64,000 nucleotides of DNA, from the NCBI GenBank assembly GCA_021030915.1, contig JAGEMR010000004.1, forward strand, positions 579,489 to 643,488, read 5' to 3'. Source of the DNA: Astrothelium macrocarpum (taxonomy: Eukaryota > Ascomycota > Dothideomycetes > Trypetheliales > Trypetheliaceae). Both the position numbers and the translations under genes were made by a program. Below the pieces are notes generated by a model. The model was not told the DNA's origin. It ran no database searches and saw only the letters and a list, made by a program, of their open reading frames with translations. Of this stretch, positions 11,715 to 23,913 are shown in pieces; the first letter of the stretch is position 1; each line of letters opens with the position of its first letter.

Positions 11715-12929
11715 ATGATGGCTACTCAAACAATACCTCCTATAGGAAAGACACATCCAGAGCTTGAAAAAGTCGGTAAATCAATAGTGTTTAATGAAGC
11801 CAAGACTCAAATAGCCCATCTAGATCCTGTCCGAGCAAGCTCCAGCCCCAAATACGTACAATGACGATATTCCCAGCATGCGTGCAATGCTATCGGAGCG
11901 CAAACGTGCCCTCACTGCAACAATGGGAAGCACAGGTCCGCCTTCGGGTGTCAGTGAAAAGGATATACTGGTACCTTCACGGGAGCCGGGGCGTAGTATC
12001 ACCTGCCGGGTACATGCCCCTACTCCAGAGACTGCGCCTAAGGAAGGCAGTCCATTGTTTGTGATTTTTCATGGAGGCGGATTCTGTTTAGGCGGGTTAG
12101 AGAATGAGGAACTACATTGTAGGATTTTTGCAAAAGAGTTGGGGGTTGTGATGTTGAATGTGGACTACCGACTAGCGCCAGAAGATAAGTTCCCTGCAGC
12201 ACCCGAAGACGCATGGGATGTGGTGAAATGGGTGAGAATCTAAAAGCACAGGTGAAGAGACAGGAGGTATGAAGTGCTAATATATGCAAGTAGGCTGCCA
12301 CTCACGCATCCGAACTCAATGCGAACCTGAGCCAAGGATTCATCGTTGGAGGTATTTCGGCGGGTGGCAATCTTTCCGCGACGGTCGCGCACATAGCAAG
12401 AGATGAGAAGCTATCACCTCCTATCACTGGTCTTTATCTATCCATTCCGACACTAGCCGGACCTGGCGCAGTGCCTGAAAAGTACAAGGACATTTATATC
12501 AGCCACATCCAGAACGCGAACCCACCAGGTTTAGGTGAAGATGCTGTACGAATGTTTAACAGTATGTACTGCTTTTTACAAAACGATTTGTCCATCTTGA
12601 AACCTTTGGACTAATCACAGAGACAAATAGAGAATTACAACCCTGATGAATCCTCTCCCATTCATGCTCCATTGGGCTGGCCATCAGGACATGCAAACCT
12701 TCCACCTACATATTTCCAAATTTGTGAGCTAGATCCCCTCCGGGATGATGCGCTTGTTTTTGAAAAGATCCTGCGAGAAGAGCATGGGATCCCAACCAAA
12801 TCTGATTTCTATCCCGGCTTACCCCATGGGTTCTGGAGCTTCCATCCCACAGCTGAATTCAGCAAAAGAGTACCCAGAGACGGTGTAGCTGGGTTAACTT
12901 GGCTTCTAGAAAAGGGAAGGCCAAGTTGA
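11715..12929 (+). CDS. HSL-family alpha/beta hydrolase (esterase/lipase)
   Basis: Four exons (11715-11771, 11824-12231, 12294-12561, 12631-12929) give 343 aa. It is a serine esterase of the hormone-sensitive-lipase family, hydrolysing short or medium acyl esters. It shows the oxyanion HGGG motif (VIFHGGGFCLGG), the nucleophile elbow GISAGG (GDSAG-type), an acidic segment ELDPLRDD carrying the likely Asp, and the catalytic His in PGLPHGFW. YRLAPEDKFPAA after the HGGG motif is typical of the family. No signal peptide, so probably cytosolic. The first intron uses a poor donor (GTCGGT). It is chosen because it is the only one that joins the ATG at 11715 to exon 2 without a stop, so the first 19 residues are less sure. 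Physiological substrate unknown. Confidence 0.87.
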
Positions 12930-13093
12930 ATAAATGCCGAAATTACCCTTCTATAAGTTACGTTTAGCCTTAAAATAAGGCTGTCAACGCTCAATCTAAC
13001 TTGTAAAGACCAGCTAAACAGTGACATGTCCAGAAAACAGATGACCACCCTACAAATTGGAGGATCCAACTCCAGGAGCCAATGCCAGAAACC

Positions 13094-14520
13094 TTAAATT
13101 TGTCTCTTGTATACCATCGAGCCGAATTTCCAGACCTGATCCACTGATAGCGCTTTCCTCCCAAGACCATCTTGAGTCTCCGACAGGACGACCAAGTCCG
13201 CATCGGCGTCATGTTCGAGAGAACCTTTAGTCTTCTCTAGTCCAAGCATCTTGGCTGGAGTTGCTGTCACTGGTTTGATCGCTTCAGGAATGCTGACTTC
13301 TGCTGCATTGTAAAAATTGTTGACACAGTCAACGAGTGATATGGTACTGTAACCTATTTAGCCCTTGTCAGAAGCTTTACCCAGTCCAACTTACACTCCG
13401 GCCAACGTCTCAGTGTCATTCAATGTCAGCACATTGCCCTTCTTGATAAAGTGGTCACCATTTGTCCAATCGTATGTCCCATCCGGTAGGCCGGCCGGAT
13501 GCATCGCATCTGTGACTAGGATAAAGCCGTCAGGATGCGCGTTCCACGCAATAACAACTGATGTGAGATGCAAATGGACGCCGTCAGCAATGATTCCAAA
13601 ATAAGGTCTCTGCAGCTTGTCTCCCTGACCAAGAACACCAAATATGCCGGGGTTACGATGGTGGAGAGGCCGCATGGCATTGAAAAGATGCGTCACCATG
13701 GTCGAGCCCGAATCCATGGCGGCCTGCATTTGTTCGTAAGTCGCTTCTGAATGACCGACTGCGAAAACGATGTCCCGAGACACGATGTCTGGTATTGCAG
13801 CAGCTACGCCCGGTATTTCGGGTCCTGCAGTTATCATCCTAATAACTGGATTAAAAACATCGTCAGAATTCTGCTTGGCCATCAAATTGCTAGGACCATA
13901 GCATTCAAGTATATCTTGAAACCCATCGGGTGCTTCTCGCAACACATCGATGCGATGCATGCCCTTCTTTGTGGGACTAATGAACGGTCCTTCGCAATGA
14001 GCTCCAAGCGATTCAGCACCATCGTCTGGGCTGCGTCGAGCTCCAGATGGACCACAATAAGGCAGGACCTAAAGAGTCAGCTATTGAGGAAGCCATCACG
14101 GTCCAGCAAGGAACAATGTATAAGCAGTACCTTGTGATATACTTCGCTGCGTGCACTTGGAAATGTCGGGAGATATGATGTTACACCACTTTCTATCAAG
14201 CTCTTATTGACCCGCCGTAAGCCTTTGATGTATTCTGTAAAATCGTCTGGTACGACCGAGAATGAAAAGCCCGCATAGCCGTTGAGCTGCACGTCGATGA
14301 AACCTGGTGCTAAGATTCGACCTCTGAGATCGATGATCTCATCTGGAATAGCTTGGTGTTCATAAAAAGCAATTTGGCTCTGTATGATCTTGCCAGTTTT
14401 TGAACTTATCCAAAGATCTTCGTTCACGAGGTCGTTGCCCTTGACTAGCCTGCAGTTCACGAACTTGATGATATGGCTTTTTGGTCCGCCTGGTGAGCCT
14501 GGTGAGATTGAGATGGGCAT
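13094..14520 (-). CDS. dac1: N-acetylglucosamine-6-phosphate deacetylase
   Basis: Three exons (14520-14131, 14068-13395, 13346-13094), phases 0 and 2, give 438 aa. The enzyme removes the acetyl group from GlcNAc-6-phosphate, giving glucosamine-6-phosphate and acetate, the second step of cytosolic GlcNAc catabolism. Visible amidohydrolase features are LAPGFIDVQLNGYAG (start of the barrel), AHCEGPFI with the metal-binding Glu, AVGHSEATYEQ with a metal His, THLFNAMRPLHHRNPG, and LVTDAMHPAG with the catalytic Asp. The small beta-sandwich domain is formed by both ends (KFVNCRLVKGN at the N-terminus, SLEHDADADLVVLS at the C-terminus). It is divergent from nag3 across 1.15 kb, an arrangement that suggests a shared, probably GlcNAc-inducible promoter. 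The symbol follows Trichoderma usage. Confidence 0.95.
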
Positions 14521-15666
14521 TTTAGAGCTTTGAGACGGATTTGGGCAGAATCCGGTGTCAGCTTTGTATTCTTAATAAAAATATCATTTCTTGCTAGGGC
14601 CAGAGCTTGTCAGGCGTCTACCTCGGGGCTCCACGGATGATTACCTAGTTTAACACCCAAAGATAGCACCTGTCGACTTGCATCATTGTGAGCCTACAAG
14701 GATCATGGAAGGTTTCCAGAAGATTGCAACCAGTGAGCGTGGCATCCGTCAGCGTGGAGGCGATGAAACGTTAGAAGTGGATTGGACGGTGACGTTACGT
14801 TCGACAGGCGCCCCCATCGTCCCACCCGATCTATTCACTCAAAAAAGGTCACGCTGTAAAACACTTGCATCTCGAATTACAATGTCCGACATTGACACTC
14901 ATCGCCTGTGTATCCCTCCAGCCTGTTTCGTGCGCTAAGAATTTTAAGTTGTATTTATTCCATGATGCAGCTTGTTGTCAGAGGAGTGCCTACTTAATTG
15001 CCAATCCACCTACACAATAACAGATGAAGAAATCTCTGATATTGATGCTCATCTTGAACCCAAGAGCCATGCATGTTTGCATCAGAAGGACATTCAGGTC
15101 ATCCAAGACCAACTAAGCCGCAAGTCCAATAAATTCCATCATTCGTGCCGTCTCGTCCAAAGGTAAGCGTTTGATTTGATTTTACAGCGAGCTGCAACTG
15201 CTCAAGGAGGCAAACCAGCAAAGCAATTCAACCAGCCGAGGACATATACATTTCTGCCGAACGATTGCCACACATCAATTTCGTTGCCAATCAGCTTTTA
15301 GCACATAGCGATAACGCCATGGCCGGAGATATCTTTGGCGAGTCGGGCAAGCCTTTCCATGCAGGGTCTGGCACTGCTGGTCTAGGCCCAACTCCATTCC
15401 GGTAGGTACAGTAGGAGATGTGACTAAGCCAGCTCCTTCTTGACGAGCATAAGGAGCTGTATCGTACATCGCAAAACACTTTTCTCACATTTTGCCGCTT
15501 CGTGAAAAGCGCGCAACATGAATACGCAGCGCTACTGTTGATTGACAGATAATGCGACTACTGTCTCTTCACTTTCTGTTGTATTCATAAACAGGTACAG
15601 AGCCTTGAACAGCAAGACAGCCTGCGAACCAATCTACCTTGAGTCGCACGTTCAACAAACGCCACC
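14521..15666. promoter_or_regulatory. Shared divergent promoter region of dac1 and nag3
   Basis: This 1.15-kb stretch separates the two start codons and holds no credible gene. By eye one plus-strand CGCAAAA occurs at 15470-15476, which matches the core of the Ndt80-type middle sporulation element (CRCAAAW). Whether RON1 uses that site is inference. No TATA box position can be assigned with confidence. Confidence 0.45.
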
Positions 15667-18632
15667 ATGGTAGCCAAACAAGAGCCAAAGCTCGACCCAG
15701 TATGGGACGATCTCGACAGGTAACGTATTCGCTAGTTATCTCGATGCGCTGGACGCAATAGAGTGACGTAAATTTACAGGACCTTGGGTCAACTATTCAT
15801 GATGGGATTTGATGGGACCACAGTCACCCCGCAAATACGCGGATTGATCGAGCAACACCATCTTGGATCCATCTTGCTTACAGCCAAAAATCTCAAATGT
15901 CTGTAAACTGCTCTACCTTTTTGGACTTTAATCTAAGTATGAACAGCGGCTGAAGATACGACCAAGTTGGTTTACGAGCTTCAAAAGTGTGCTCACGACG
16001 CTGGACATCCCGTTCCATTACTGGTGGCGGTAGATCAAGAAAATGGTGGTGTCAATAGTCTCTACGACGAGATATACATTCGTCAGTATCCCAGTGCAAT
16101 GGGCATGGCGGCCACCGGTTCAACGGAGCTTGCGTACGAGGTTGCCAAAGCTACTGCGCAGGAAATTTCGGCCTGCGGGATTAATTGGATTTTCGGACCT
16201 TGCTTGGATGTCTTGACTAATGCCCGAAATCAACCGCTTGGAGTCAGGACGTGCGGCGATGACCCTCAAGAAGTCTCTGCCTACGGCGTAGCGTTTATGA
16301 AAGGCTACAAGGAAGCGGGCTTAGTTACCATGGGAAAACACTTTCCATCTTACGGAAATCTCGAATTCCTAGGTTCCGCATTGGATGTCCCCACGATCAC
16401 GGAATCCCTAGAACAGCTAAGCTTGAGTGCACTTGTACCTTTCCGGAGCGCTATACGCCAAGGCCTGGATGCTATGATGGTTGGTGGATGTGCAATCTCT
16501 TCGGCAGGTCTCAATGCCATGCATGCCTGCCTCTCTGAGCAAGTAGTCGACGGCCTCTTGAGATCGGATCTGAATTTTGATGGAGTCGTTGTTTCCGAGT
16601 GCCTAGAGATGGAGGCTTTAAGTCACAACATTGGCGTTGGTGGAGGCACTGTCATGGCCGTGAATGCAGGTTGTGATCTAGTGCTCCTCTGTCGCTCCTT
16701 TCCGGTCCAACAAGAAGCGCTCACTGGCCTCAAGCTTGGAATAGACAATTCTATGATATCCATGGACAGGATTAAGACCTCGTTGCGTAGAGTTCTCAAA
16801 ATGAAGTCCAAGTGCACCACCTGGGAAAAAGCTCTGAACCCGCCTGGCCTAAATTGGCTATCTACTCTTCAACCTTCACACACAAGTCTCTCTACCAAGG
16901 CATACAAAAAATCCATCACGGTGGTCCGAGACAAAGCTCGCTTGCTACCACTGACTAACATGATAGATCCTGAAGAGGAGCTCCTACTATTAACGCCTCT
17001 GGTGAAGCCATTGGCAGCCTCGGCTGCATCAAAAGCCTTATCAGAAACGGCGACCACTGGCTCTCCTGAACCTTTGGTATGGGAACGCAGTGCTTCTGTA
17101 ATGAGTGGCGAACGAGTGTTTCGGGAATTAGGCCGATCCCTCGCCAGGCAAAGGAGCGGACGAGTACTTCATACATCTTACACTGCGAACGGGGTGCGGC
17201 CAGTACACGAAAATCTCATCAATCGGGCGAGCGCAATCATTGTACTTACGGCAGACGCGAATCGCAACTTGTACCAACAAGGCTTTACCAAGCATGTTTC
17301 GATGATATGCAATATGCAGTACTCAGCCGGTGGCGAGAGACGTGAAAAGCCCCTCATAGTTATTTCAGTGAGTTCCCCATACGACTTTGCAATGGATCCG
17401 ACGATAGGCACCTACATCTGCACTTACGACTTTACTGAGACTGCATTGAACTCCTTGGTCAATGTATTGTACGGCGAGCAATCCCCAACCGGATCTCTGC
17501 CTGGTACAATCAGTCAAAGCCAGAAAATGCATCAGTCGAGACAGCATTGGCTCGTGGAAAATTTCAATGAAGAACGAGATGCCCACGCTCTGGATACACT
17601 TCTGAAAGCCGTTATCGAAAGCACACCGCTCAACCAGCATTCAGAGTTGTCAGGCGCAACTTCCAATTCATTCTTGTTGCACCATCAGGAAGTCGTCGAA
17701 GCGCATTTTGTGGTGCGTAACAGTAGTACGCATGCCCTGTACGGGTTCTGCTCAACGTACTTTTTCAAGACGACCGGTACTGGGGTAATAGGTGCTCTCA
17801 TTGTTGATCCGTCTAGGAGAAAACTATCTATTGGTCATTCCCTTCACAATCGAGCCATCCGGACACTGCTGCAACGAGAAGGCATCAAACGCTTTCAGCT
17901 CGGCTCCAGACTTCCAAGCATCTTCCTTGGGATCCCAACCGGTCACGGGAGCGAACGTAAGCGGCTACGAGCATGGTTTGCCAACATGGGATGGAGTACT
18001 GCATTGTCGCGGCCCGTCTGCAGCATGGTCGCGCGAAACCTATCATCATGGACTCCTCCAGACGGTATGGCAAAGAGTCTACAAAGTGCTGGTGCGCAAT
18101 TTGATCTTGTTTACGGTTGGGAGTACGCCGGCCCAATCTTGGATCACATCAAGACGAGTAACCGGCAAGGACTCGCCGAAGTGTACAACATGGCTCTTGC
18201 CGACCCGTCCGCGTGCGGCATCATCCGAGCCAAAAGACCCGAAGACGACGCGCTTGTCGGGACGGTGGTGCTGTACAACATGCAATCAAACGTCGCCGAA
18301 TTTGTACCTGGCATCAGAGACGTTGGTGAGCCGACGGGTGGAATCTCATCTCCCGTCATTTCACCATCGGTCGGCGAGTACTCTACTCTTTTGCAAGGTC
18401 TGATACTGCTAGGAATGCGATGGTTGAAGCAGCAAGGATGCAATGCGTGCGTGTTGGACTATGTAAGTTTGATCTATTCGTCACCGAGTGAGGCACAACC
18501 AGCTAACCCCAGCGATAGATGGACGGGGACGGGAATTTTGATGGACTGTCGGCTATGGGCTTTGGATTATTGCACACGTTCGAAGAAGTCAGCTGCGACG
18601 CAGCGACATGGACAATGGTGCCCCCTTCGTGA
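15667..18632 (+). CDS. nag3: GH3 family (NagZ-like) hydrolase fused to GNAT acetyltransferase modules
   Basis: Four exons (15667-15719, 15780-15898, 15947-18462, 18519-18632) give 933 aa. Residues about 20-320 form a GH3 barrel of the beta-N-acetylglucosaminidase type: LFMMGFDGTTVTP, then VAVDQENGGVN for substrate binding, GPCLDV, KHFPSYG (188-194) and VVVSECLEMEAL (about 271-282). Residues about 330-570 are a linking alpha/beta region. From about 640 to the end two GNAT-like modules follow, the first with GALIVDPSRRKLSIGHSL, the second with a split C-terminus (VLDY-MDGDGNFDGLSAMGF). The last intron (18463-18518) must be removed to reach the conserved end ATWTMVPPS. It belongs to the Trichoderma GlcNAc cluster family nag3. 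The actual substrate is not established, and both catalytic sites differ from bacterial NagZ. Confidence 0.9.
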
Positions 18633-19837
18633 GGTAATAGCTAGCCATCACTCCTAGCATACTAGGCAGGATTTGGGCTACCATTTGCATCTCCTGACAT
18701 GATTTGTCGACAGACTACACCAATTGGGTCGTATACGCCGAGATTTGGGCCATCATTCGTCGGAAATAGGCGGACCGTAGATCACTAGTATCGGTTTGGG
18801 GCGGGTTGGAGGAGGGCGGGTGGCAAGCCATCGAATGAGGCTCGTCAACAGCGCAGCAAAGGTTTCAGGCTCAGCACTGGCTCGGACCTGCCATGGCATA
18901 CCCTTGGAGATGCATTGGCGGAGCGGAGAGCGGCCGCAGAACGACCTGATCAGGCAGGTCATTGGACAAATCACGCCGGAGGACGGAGGTGTGGACGAGC
19001 GAAGGAGGGGAGGTACCCAGTGGCGTCTAGCTCCTGTCCAGGGCTACCAAGGCCTAGGCGTAGCCCAGATAACTCCTCTAGCCTAAGTTCGCCGATCACT
19101 CGAAGCTCTAGAAACATCGTGGAAGGACAATCTAAATGGGCAGATGTCGATGTGTCTCGCGCCGCCATTCCACGTGCCAGCGTGCCAATCCGATCTTGCG
19201 CGCAAAGTAAATCAAATAAAATACCAGGCCCGGACGGCTCGCCACTGCTGCTGCCGCTGCAATTGCGGAGCTTGCTTTTGTGCTGGACCGCTCGAACCCC
19301 ACCAGCTTCCGTGGCCGACTTCAGATCTGATGCTCTGAGCTGTCCGCATTCGCACTGAAGCCGGGCCAGACATCATCCTTGCTGCAGCCGACCGAAAGGG
19401 TCGCAGAGGCCAGCAGCCAGTCGCACAGGAAGAGGCGACCGACGCGGTCGTGAGCAGCCGGTGGCTTGCCCTCTTTTGTGTGGGCGATCCGGCCCACCAA
19501 AAGGTACCACCACCCTCTGCTTACACTGGCCTGCCCTCCCTGCAGCCTGCAAAAGCGTCGACTGGTCGTGCTAGCTCCCGCTGGGGTCTGCACACTGGCC
19601 GGCAGGATTAGCGAATTGCTGCTGGTTCGCGATAACGGCCATATTCACCTTCTATCAACTCCCTCCCCGTGACAACTCCAGAGCCGCCCAGAAACTCCAC
19701 ATTTGCTGCCATCGCCGGCCGCCAGTTGCGCCCTGCTCTGCCCCAGCAAGACCCACCGCTCGAGTATATTGAGCGCGCATGCGGAGTCAGACCTTTCCTT
19801 ATTGCTTTCCGCCCCGTGCTGGCACCGTCGAGCCAAC
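18633..19837. promoter_or_regulatory. Long 5' region of ron1
   Basis: About 1.2 kb between the stop of nag3 and the start of ron1, both on +. It is GC-richer than its surroundings and rich in short Ser/Pro/Arg frames on both strands, none with an acceptable gene model. A long upstream region and 5' leader are common for fungal transcription factor genes. CGCAAAG, close to the Ndt80 core, occurs near 19200; regulatory meaning is only inference. Confidence 0.45.
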
Positions 19838-21590
19838 ATGGAAGGCTTCGATACGATCACCATGTCATACTTGACCAACAATCCAATGTCACTCTCTGGC
19901 GCAACCGCGGCGGACCAGCTACCAGCATCGCTGCTACCTCATGACATGACCGATCATCTGTCTAATTTTGACGCCGAAACTTTTCCAGGGTAAGTGGATG
20001 CTTCTCTTCCGCTCCGCGCAGTCTGTCATGCGATATGCGACCTTCACACGCCCGCTCTCAAAACGTTGCACTTGCCTCTAACATCAATTTAGAAGCGACG
20101 ATAACTTTGGACCGCCCCCATTGCCATCACATCCGCCAGCTCTGAAACGTTTCCCCAGTGCATACGAGGATCCCTTCTCTGACGTTCTCAGCACGTACGA
20201 CCAACCACTACCACCAGAGCAAAATGGTGCAGAAAATGAGTCCATTGACCGTGACAACAAGCTTCTCAGCTTTTCTGTCCCGGTGCTTAATTACACGCTC
20301 CTGGATTACGCTCTACGTCAGTCCAACATTACGCTCTCCGCTCAACTCCACGGTATGTTCTTCTTGGCGGAATCGCCCTGGGCAGCCAGTGGCGACTCGG
20401 CAGCACCGCCAACCGAATTGACATGCTATCGTCGAAACCTGTTTCAAATAACGGGAACAATCACCATGCCACGCATGCTTCGTTATATCCACACTGAGCA
20501 AAACGAGCAAATACCTATAATTGGTCAGGAATTGTCTATTTCGGCCACCGAGTCCGTTGAGGGCAATCCAGTCAAGATCATCTCTGTTCCATGGAAAACA
20601 CCTGCCACCAATCAACCTGTGGCAGAAGACAAGGCAGAAAAAGAACCAACCGCCATTCCACTTGACTTGATGAATGGACAAGAATTGGATTCCGAATACG
20701 TGAGCTTTCCGATCGCCTGGAAGAGATTGCAGTTCAGAATTGCCACCGCAAACAACGGCAGAAGGAAAGAATTACAACAGCATTTTGTGGTGCGTTTGAA
20801 GGTGATTGCGACGCTTTCAACAGGAATGAAAGTCTCGATTTCAGAGAGTCAATCTGGCGCCATTATCGTTCGAGGCAGAAGCCCACGAAACTTTCAATCT
20901 CGGAAAGACTTTCCACTCAGTGCCGGTGGAACCACTTCGAGAAAGAATATGCATCTTCCCACAGCACCGACTCGGACTTCAACAAACGACTCACTTCCTC
21001 CGCCACAACTCACGCCCGACCGTGTCAAGAACAATGGGCCAACTTCGAATCCATTTCCTAATGGCAAGGCCGACCTTCAAATCTCTCCAGATTTCTTTGA
21101 ATGGAATATTCCATCTGGCCAAGCAGGAGCAATGACTGCCATCCCACAAGATCCGACGCCATATGCTCTAACTACGCCCAACGCATATGCTCAATCCAGT
21201 CCAGATTTATCGCGACACATTCACAACGGATCTCGATCGGCCCCTGCTCCCATTAACTTGTCTCTCACAGATGAAGAGCCTAAACCTAAATCGTCCACAT
21301 CACCCGCAAATAGCAATCAGGATTCCCAGCCACGCAAGCTACCAAAGCTGAGCAATGTGCCTCCCCCACCTCGAGCATCGAGTTTCTCTCTGAACATGAT
21401 CAGTAGTCCGGACGAGAGCGCCGATTTGCTGTACGAGTATTTCCCACTAGGCTTGGATGACTGGATGCCGCCAGTCGACGCAGTGTACAGGCCGCATGTG
21501 GTACATCACACCAATCTGCCTCCAGATCCAAAGGCAAAGGCGGTCAAGAGTAAACGCTACTTTTCCGAGGACAATGGGACAGACAGATGA
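19838..21590 (+). CDS. ron1: Ndt80/PhoG-family transcription factor, RON1 type
   Basis: Two exons (19838-19989, 20093-21590) give 549 aa. Residues about 100-325 make up an Ndt80/PhoG immunoglobulin-like DNA-binding domain: LLSFSVPVLNYTLLDYALRQ, LTCYRRNLFQITGTI, KRLQFRIATANNGRRKELQQ, and the basic loop IIVRGRSPRNFQSRKD. The N-terminal 100 and C-terminal 220 residues are Pro/Ser/Asn-rich and likely disordered. Next to dac1 and nag3, and on the same scaffold as hxk3, dam1 and ngt1, it fits RON1, which in Trichoderma is needed for induction of GlcNAc catabolic genes. Direct targets here are inference. Other Ndt80-family proteins (Xpp1/Vib1-like) share the domain, so the RON1 name rests largely on gene context. 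Confidence 0.9.
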
Positions 21591-22284
21591 TATTTTTTCC
21601 CCACACATGCGGAGGTTCTTTCTTTCACAAAATTTGCATGGTCCACCGTCAAGACTTGAGCATCTCAGCGGGTCTTCTGATTTCGCTCGCATCAAATCGA
21701 AACGGTCTTCACCGACGACGAAATTGGCTCAGCGCCATAGCTGTGCAAGCAATCCTACAATGAACCACGCTCTGGTCATGTGTCGGCTTCCTGATCAAGG
21801 TTGGATCATTTACGTGCTTACGCGTTTGGCGCTTGGTGGCGAGGGTATCAAACGTCATTGTCTCAAACTAAGCGGAGACGCACAGCAGATGAATGCGTCA
21901 CGCAGTCAAATCTTTAAACAGCCAAAAAAAAGTCTTGCGGCTCGGTCTACCGGGAAATGCCTCACACAAGAGACGGTCAAAAGTCCATTTTTCTAGCCAT
22001 TGTATCTAAAGTTGATCGAGGCGATTGCTGCTCACAACCCTGTTTAGGAAAAAATTTTGGAGGGTGCAGATACGGGTGTGCCAGCCTTGGGTTCCGCGAG
22101 TCCGATGGGAATGGGATGGTACCCATCCTTATAGGGCAGCCCTACACCTACTTGTGGGACAGGGGTGGCACCAGCCTTGCACTTCTGCACTCTCAAGCGC
22201 GACAACTGGTCACGCGCAGCAAAAATAAAGTGCGATGAAGGTTTCAAATCCCATTTTATTCAGCGCTGAGCACGTGTTTCAATT

Positions 22285-22778
22285 TCAACGGACGATACCT
22301 ACCTTACTGAGCACCCTTGCTGGTGTACGCACTGCCGCCGACTGGATCTCGCTGATAGTCTGCGCGACATGAATTTCTTTCTGCTGTTGTTCTCTTCGCC
22401 CTTTTCCTTGTAGGGAAGTCCTTCCCTGATGAAAAGGTAACCTACTGCGGGCCGCTGCATATGCCGATGCCGGGCTGGGCATCAGTACATCTTCGCAAAG
22501 TCTAATCCTCTCAAACACTTGGAAGTTTGTCGGAGGTAGTCCCGCCGTCCGATACATGTATGTTTCCTTTGACCAGACCCTCGGCACAAAAAATTTCGTC
22601 CGAAAAATCGATCATCTTCGATGCTTGTTGAGAGTGTTGGTCTAGACTCTTTCTTGGATGGTGGTACTGGTATGTGGAGTATGGAATTTGATATTGAATG
22701 AGATACCCGAGGCAATGGGCGCGCACGGAATTCTGCATTTACGAATCTCATGATGCCAAGGGAATTCAGAACCTCCAT
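22285..22778 (-). CDS. Doubtful small hypothetical gene or relic
   Basis: Two overlapping minus-strand frames look partly coding: one from the ATG at 22778 (98 aa to 22482), the other ending at 22285 with SAYAAARSRLPFHQGRTSLQ. A splice near 22540 (CTTCCAAG acceptor-like) could link an upstream frame (KMIDFSDEIFCAEGLVKG) to the second. No domain is recognised and no clear donor was found. Listed so that the region is not overlooked; it may simply be chance. Confidence 0.2.
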
Positions 22779-23333
22779 TTGATTTTGGATTTTTATTAAG
22801 CAATGAAAGACAGTACATGACTGATCATGATTACCATACTATAAGTACAAGTTCATGTAGATTTGCATATCCATTCCCTAAGGTGAGCGACGTCTGAACT
22901 AGACATCCCCAAGCAGCTCGTTACCTCTCTTCCCAGAAATAATCGTATTTGTTCTCTTCTATTGCAAGTCAAGATGCATGATCTGTTCCAACAGTTTTCA
23001 GAAAATTTGGCATTCAGTTTACACTTGGTTCAAATTTAATATAGCTGGAAGTGACTCGTAGCAAGCAATTGCAAAAGCTTTGTAATCAGTATGATCTCAA
23101 CTAATCTAGCAAATTTCGGCGAATCTTTTCTTGTCAAGTCGTTATCCCCTAAGCCTGGAAAAAAATGTCACGTCTTACTCTAAGCGATTGTAGTTATTGA
23201 TGTGCAAATATTTGGGCTCCGCTGGTAAGTAAAACGCCGATTTCTTTTTCCTTGGACAAAGCTGACAAGAAAATAATCAGTAATTTGAAGGCCTTTTTAA
23301 AAATCTATGACACCATCAATGTTGACGTAGTTG

Positions 23334-23913
23334 AACAGAGTCGTTGCAAAGGCGGAAGTTCCAAAGATCGACTCAGAAGACGACATTCTGACAGCGACCT
23401 TTCAAATACCCGAAGGGGGAAAGACCACAGGCAGCCTTCAATACAATTCGAGGATAATGAGAAAAAGGAGAGTCGACAAGTACTTGGTGTCATATCCCGA
23501 AAATCTCAGCATTGTTGCTGGCCAAATCAGCTATTGAAATGACTGGGGTCCGCTTTCTAATCACAAAAGTATCATTGGTAATGGAGTCTGGCTGTAGCAA
23601 AAGCCTGGACGAAGATGGTATCATATTAAATCTGGAAGTCTATCATATCACTGGCATGACCATCACCTCAAAGCTCAATCGTGCTACGCCTACCTTCTAA
23701 GACGTCTCGAATATTCTCCACAGACTTGTTCAAACATTCGTTGTCGCTAACACGAGACTGGAAGCTGAGTTCAAAGGTGAACGCGAAGTTTTGGATGGCT
23801 GGCCGGAAGGCACCAGCTCCGCTGTTCGCCTTCCATTAAATAAGCCAGGTGGAGGAGCCTTTTACCCTTTCTTCATCCAATGTGCAATGAAGCAGGCGCG
23901 GTGAAACGGTTTT
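23334..23913 (+). pseudogene. Degraded coding fragment of unknown family
   Basis: Several plus-strand frames read like protein but are interrupted. One frame (about 23341-23537) gives VPKIDSEDDILTATFQIPEGG and continues to a stop. A second (about 23702-23902) gives NILHRLVQTFVVANTRLEAE followed by EVLDGWPEGTSS and GGGAFYPFFIQCAM before TGA. They are separated by frameshifts and stops with no convincing introns. The parent family is not recognised. Position beside an inverted-repeat element supports decay after an insertion, but that is inference. Confidence 0.3.

Noticed and set aside
15967..18657. Unspliced long frame for the GH3-GNAT protein
   Set aside because: It lacks the true N-terminus (two upstream exons) and misses the last intron; the spliced end matches the GNAT C-terminal pattern.
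18796..19593. Several GC-rich ORFs on both strands upstream of ron1
   Set aside because: Overlapping, low-complexity, without conserved features; treated as promoter/leader.
22236..22250. B-box-like string suggesting a tRNA
   Set aside because: No matching A box, anticodon arm or acceptor stem around it.
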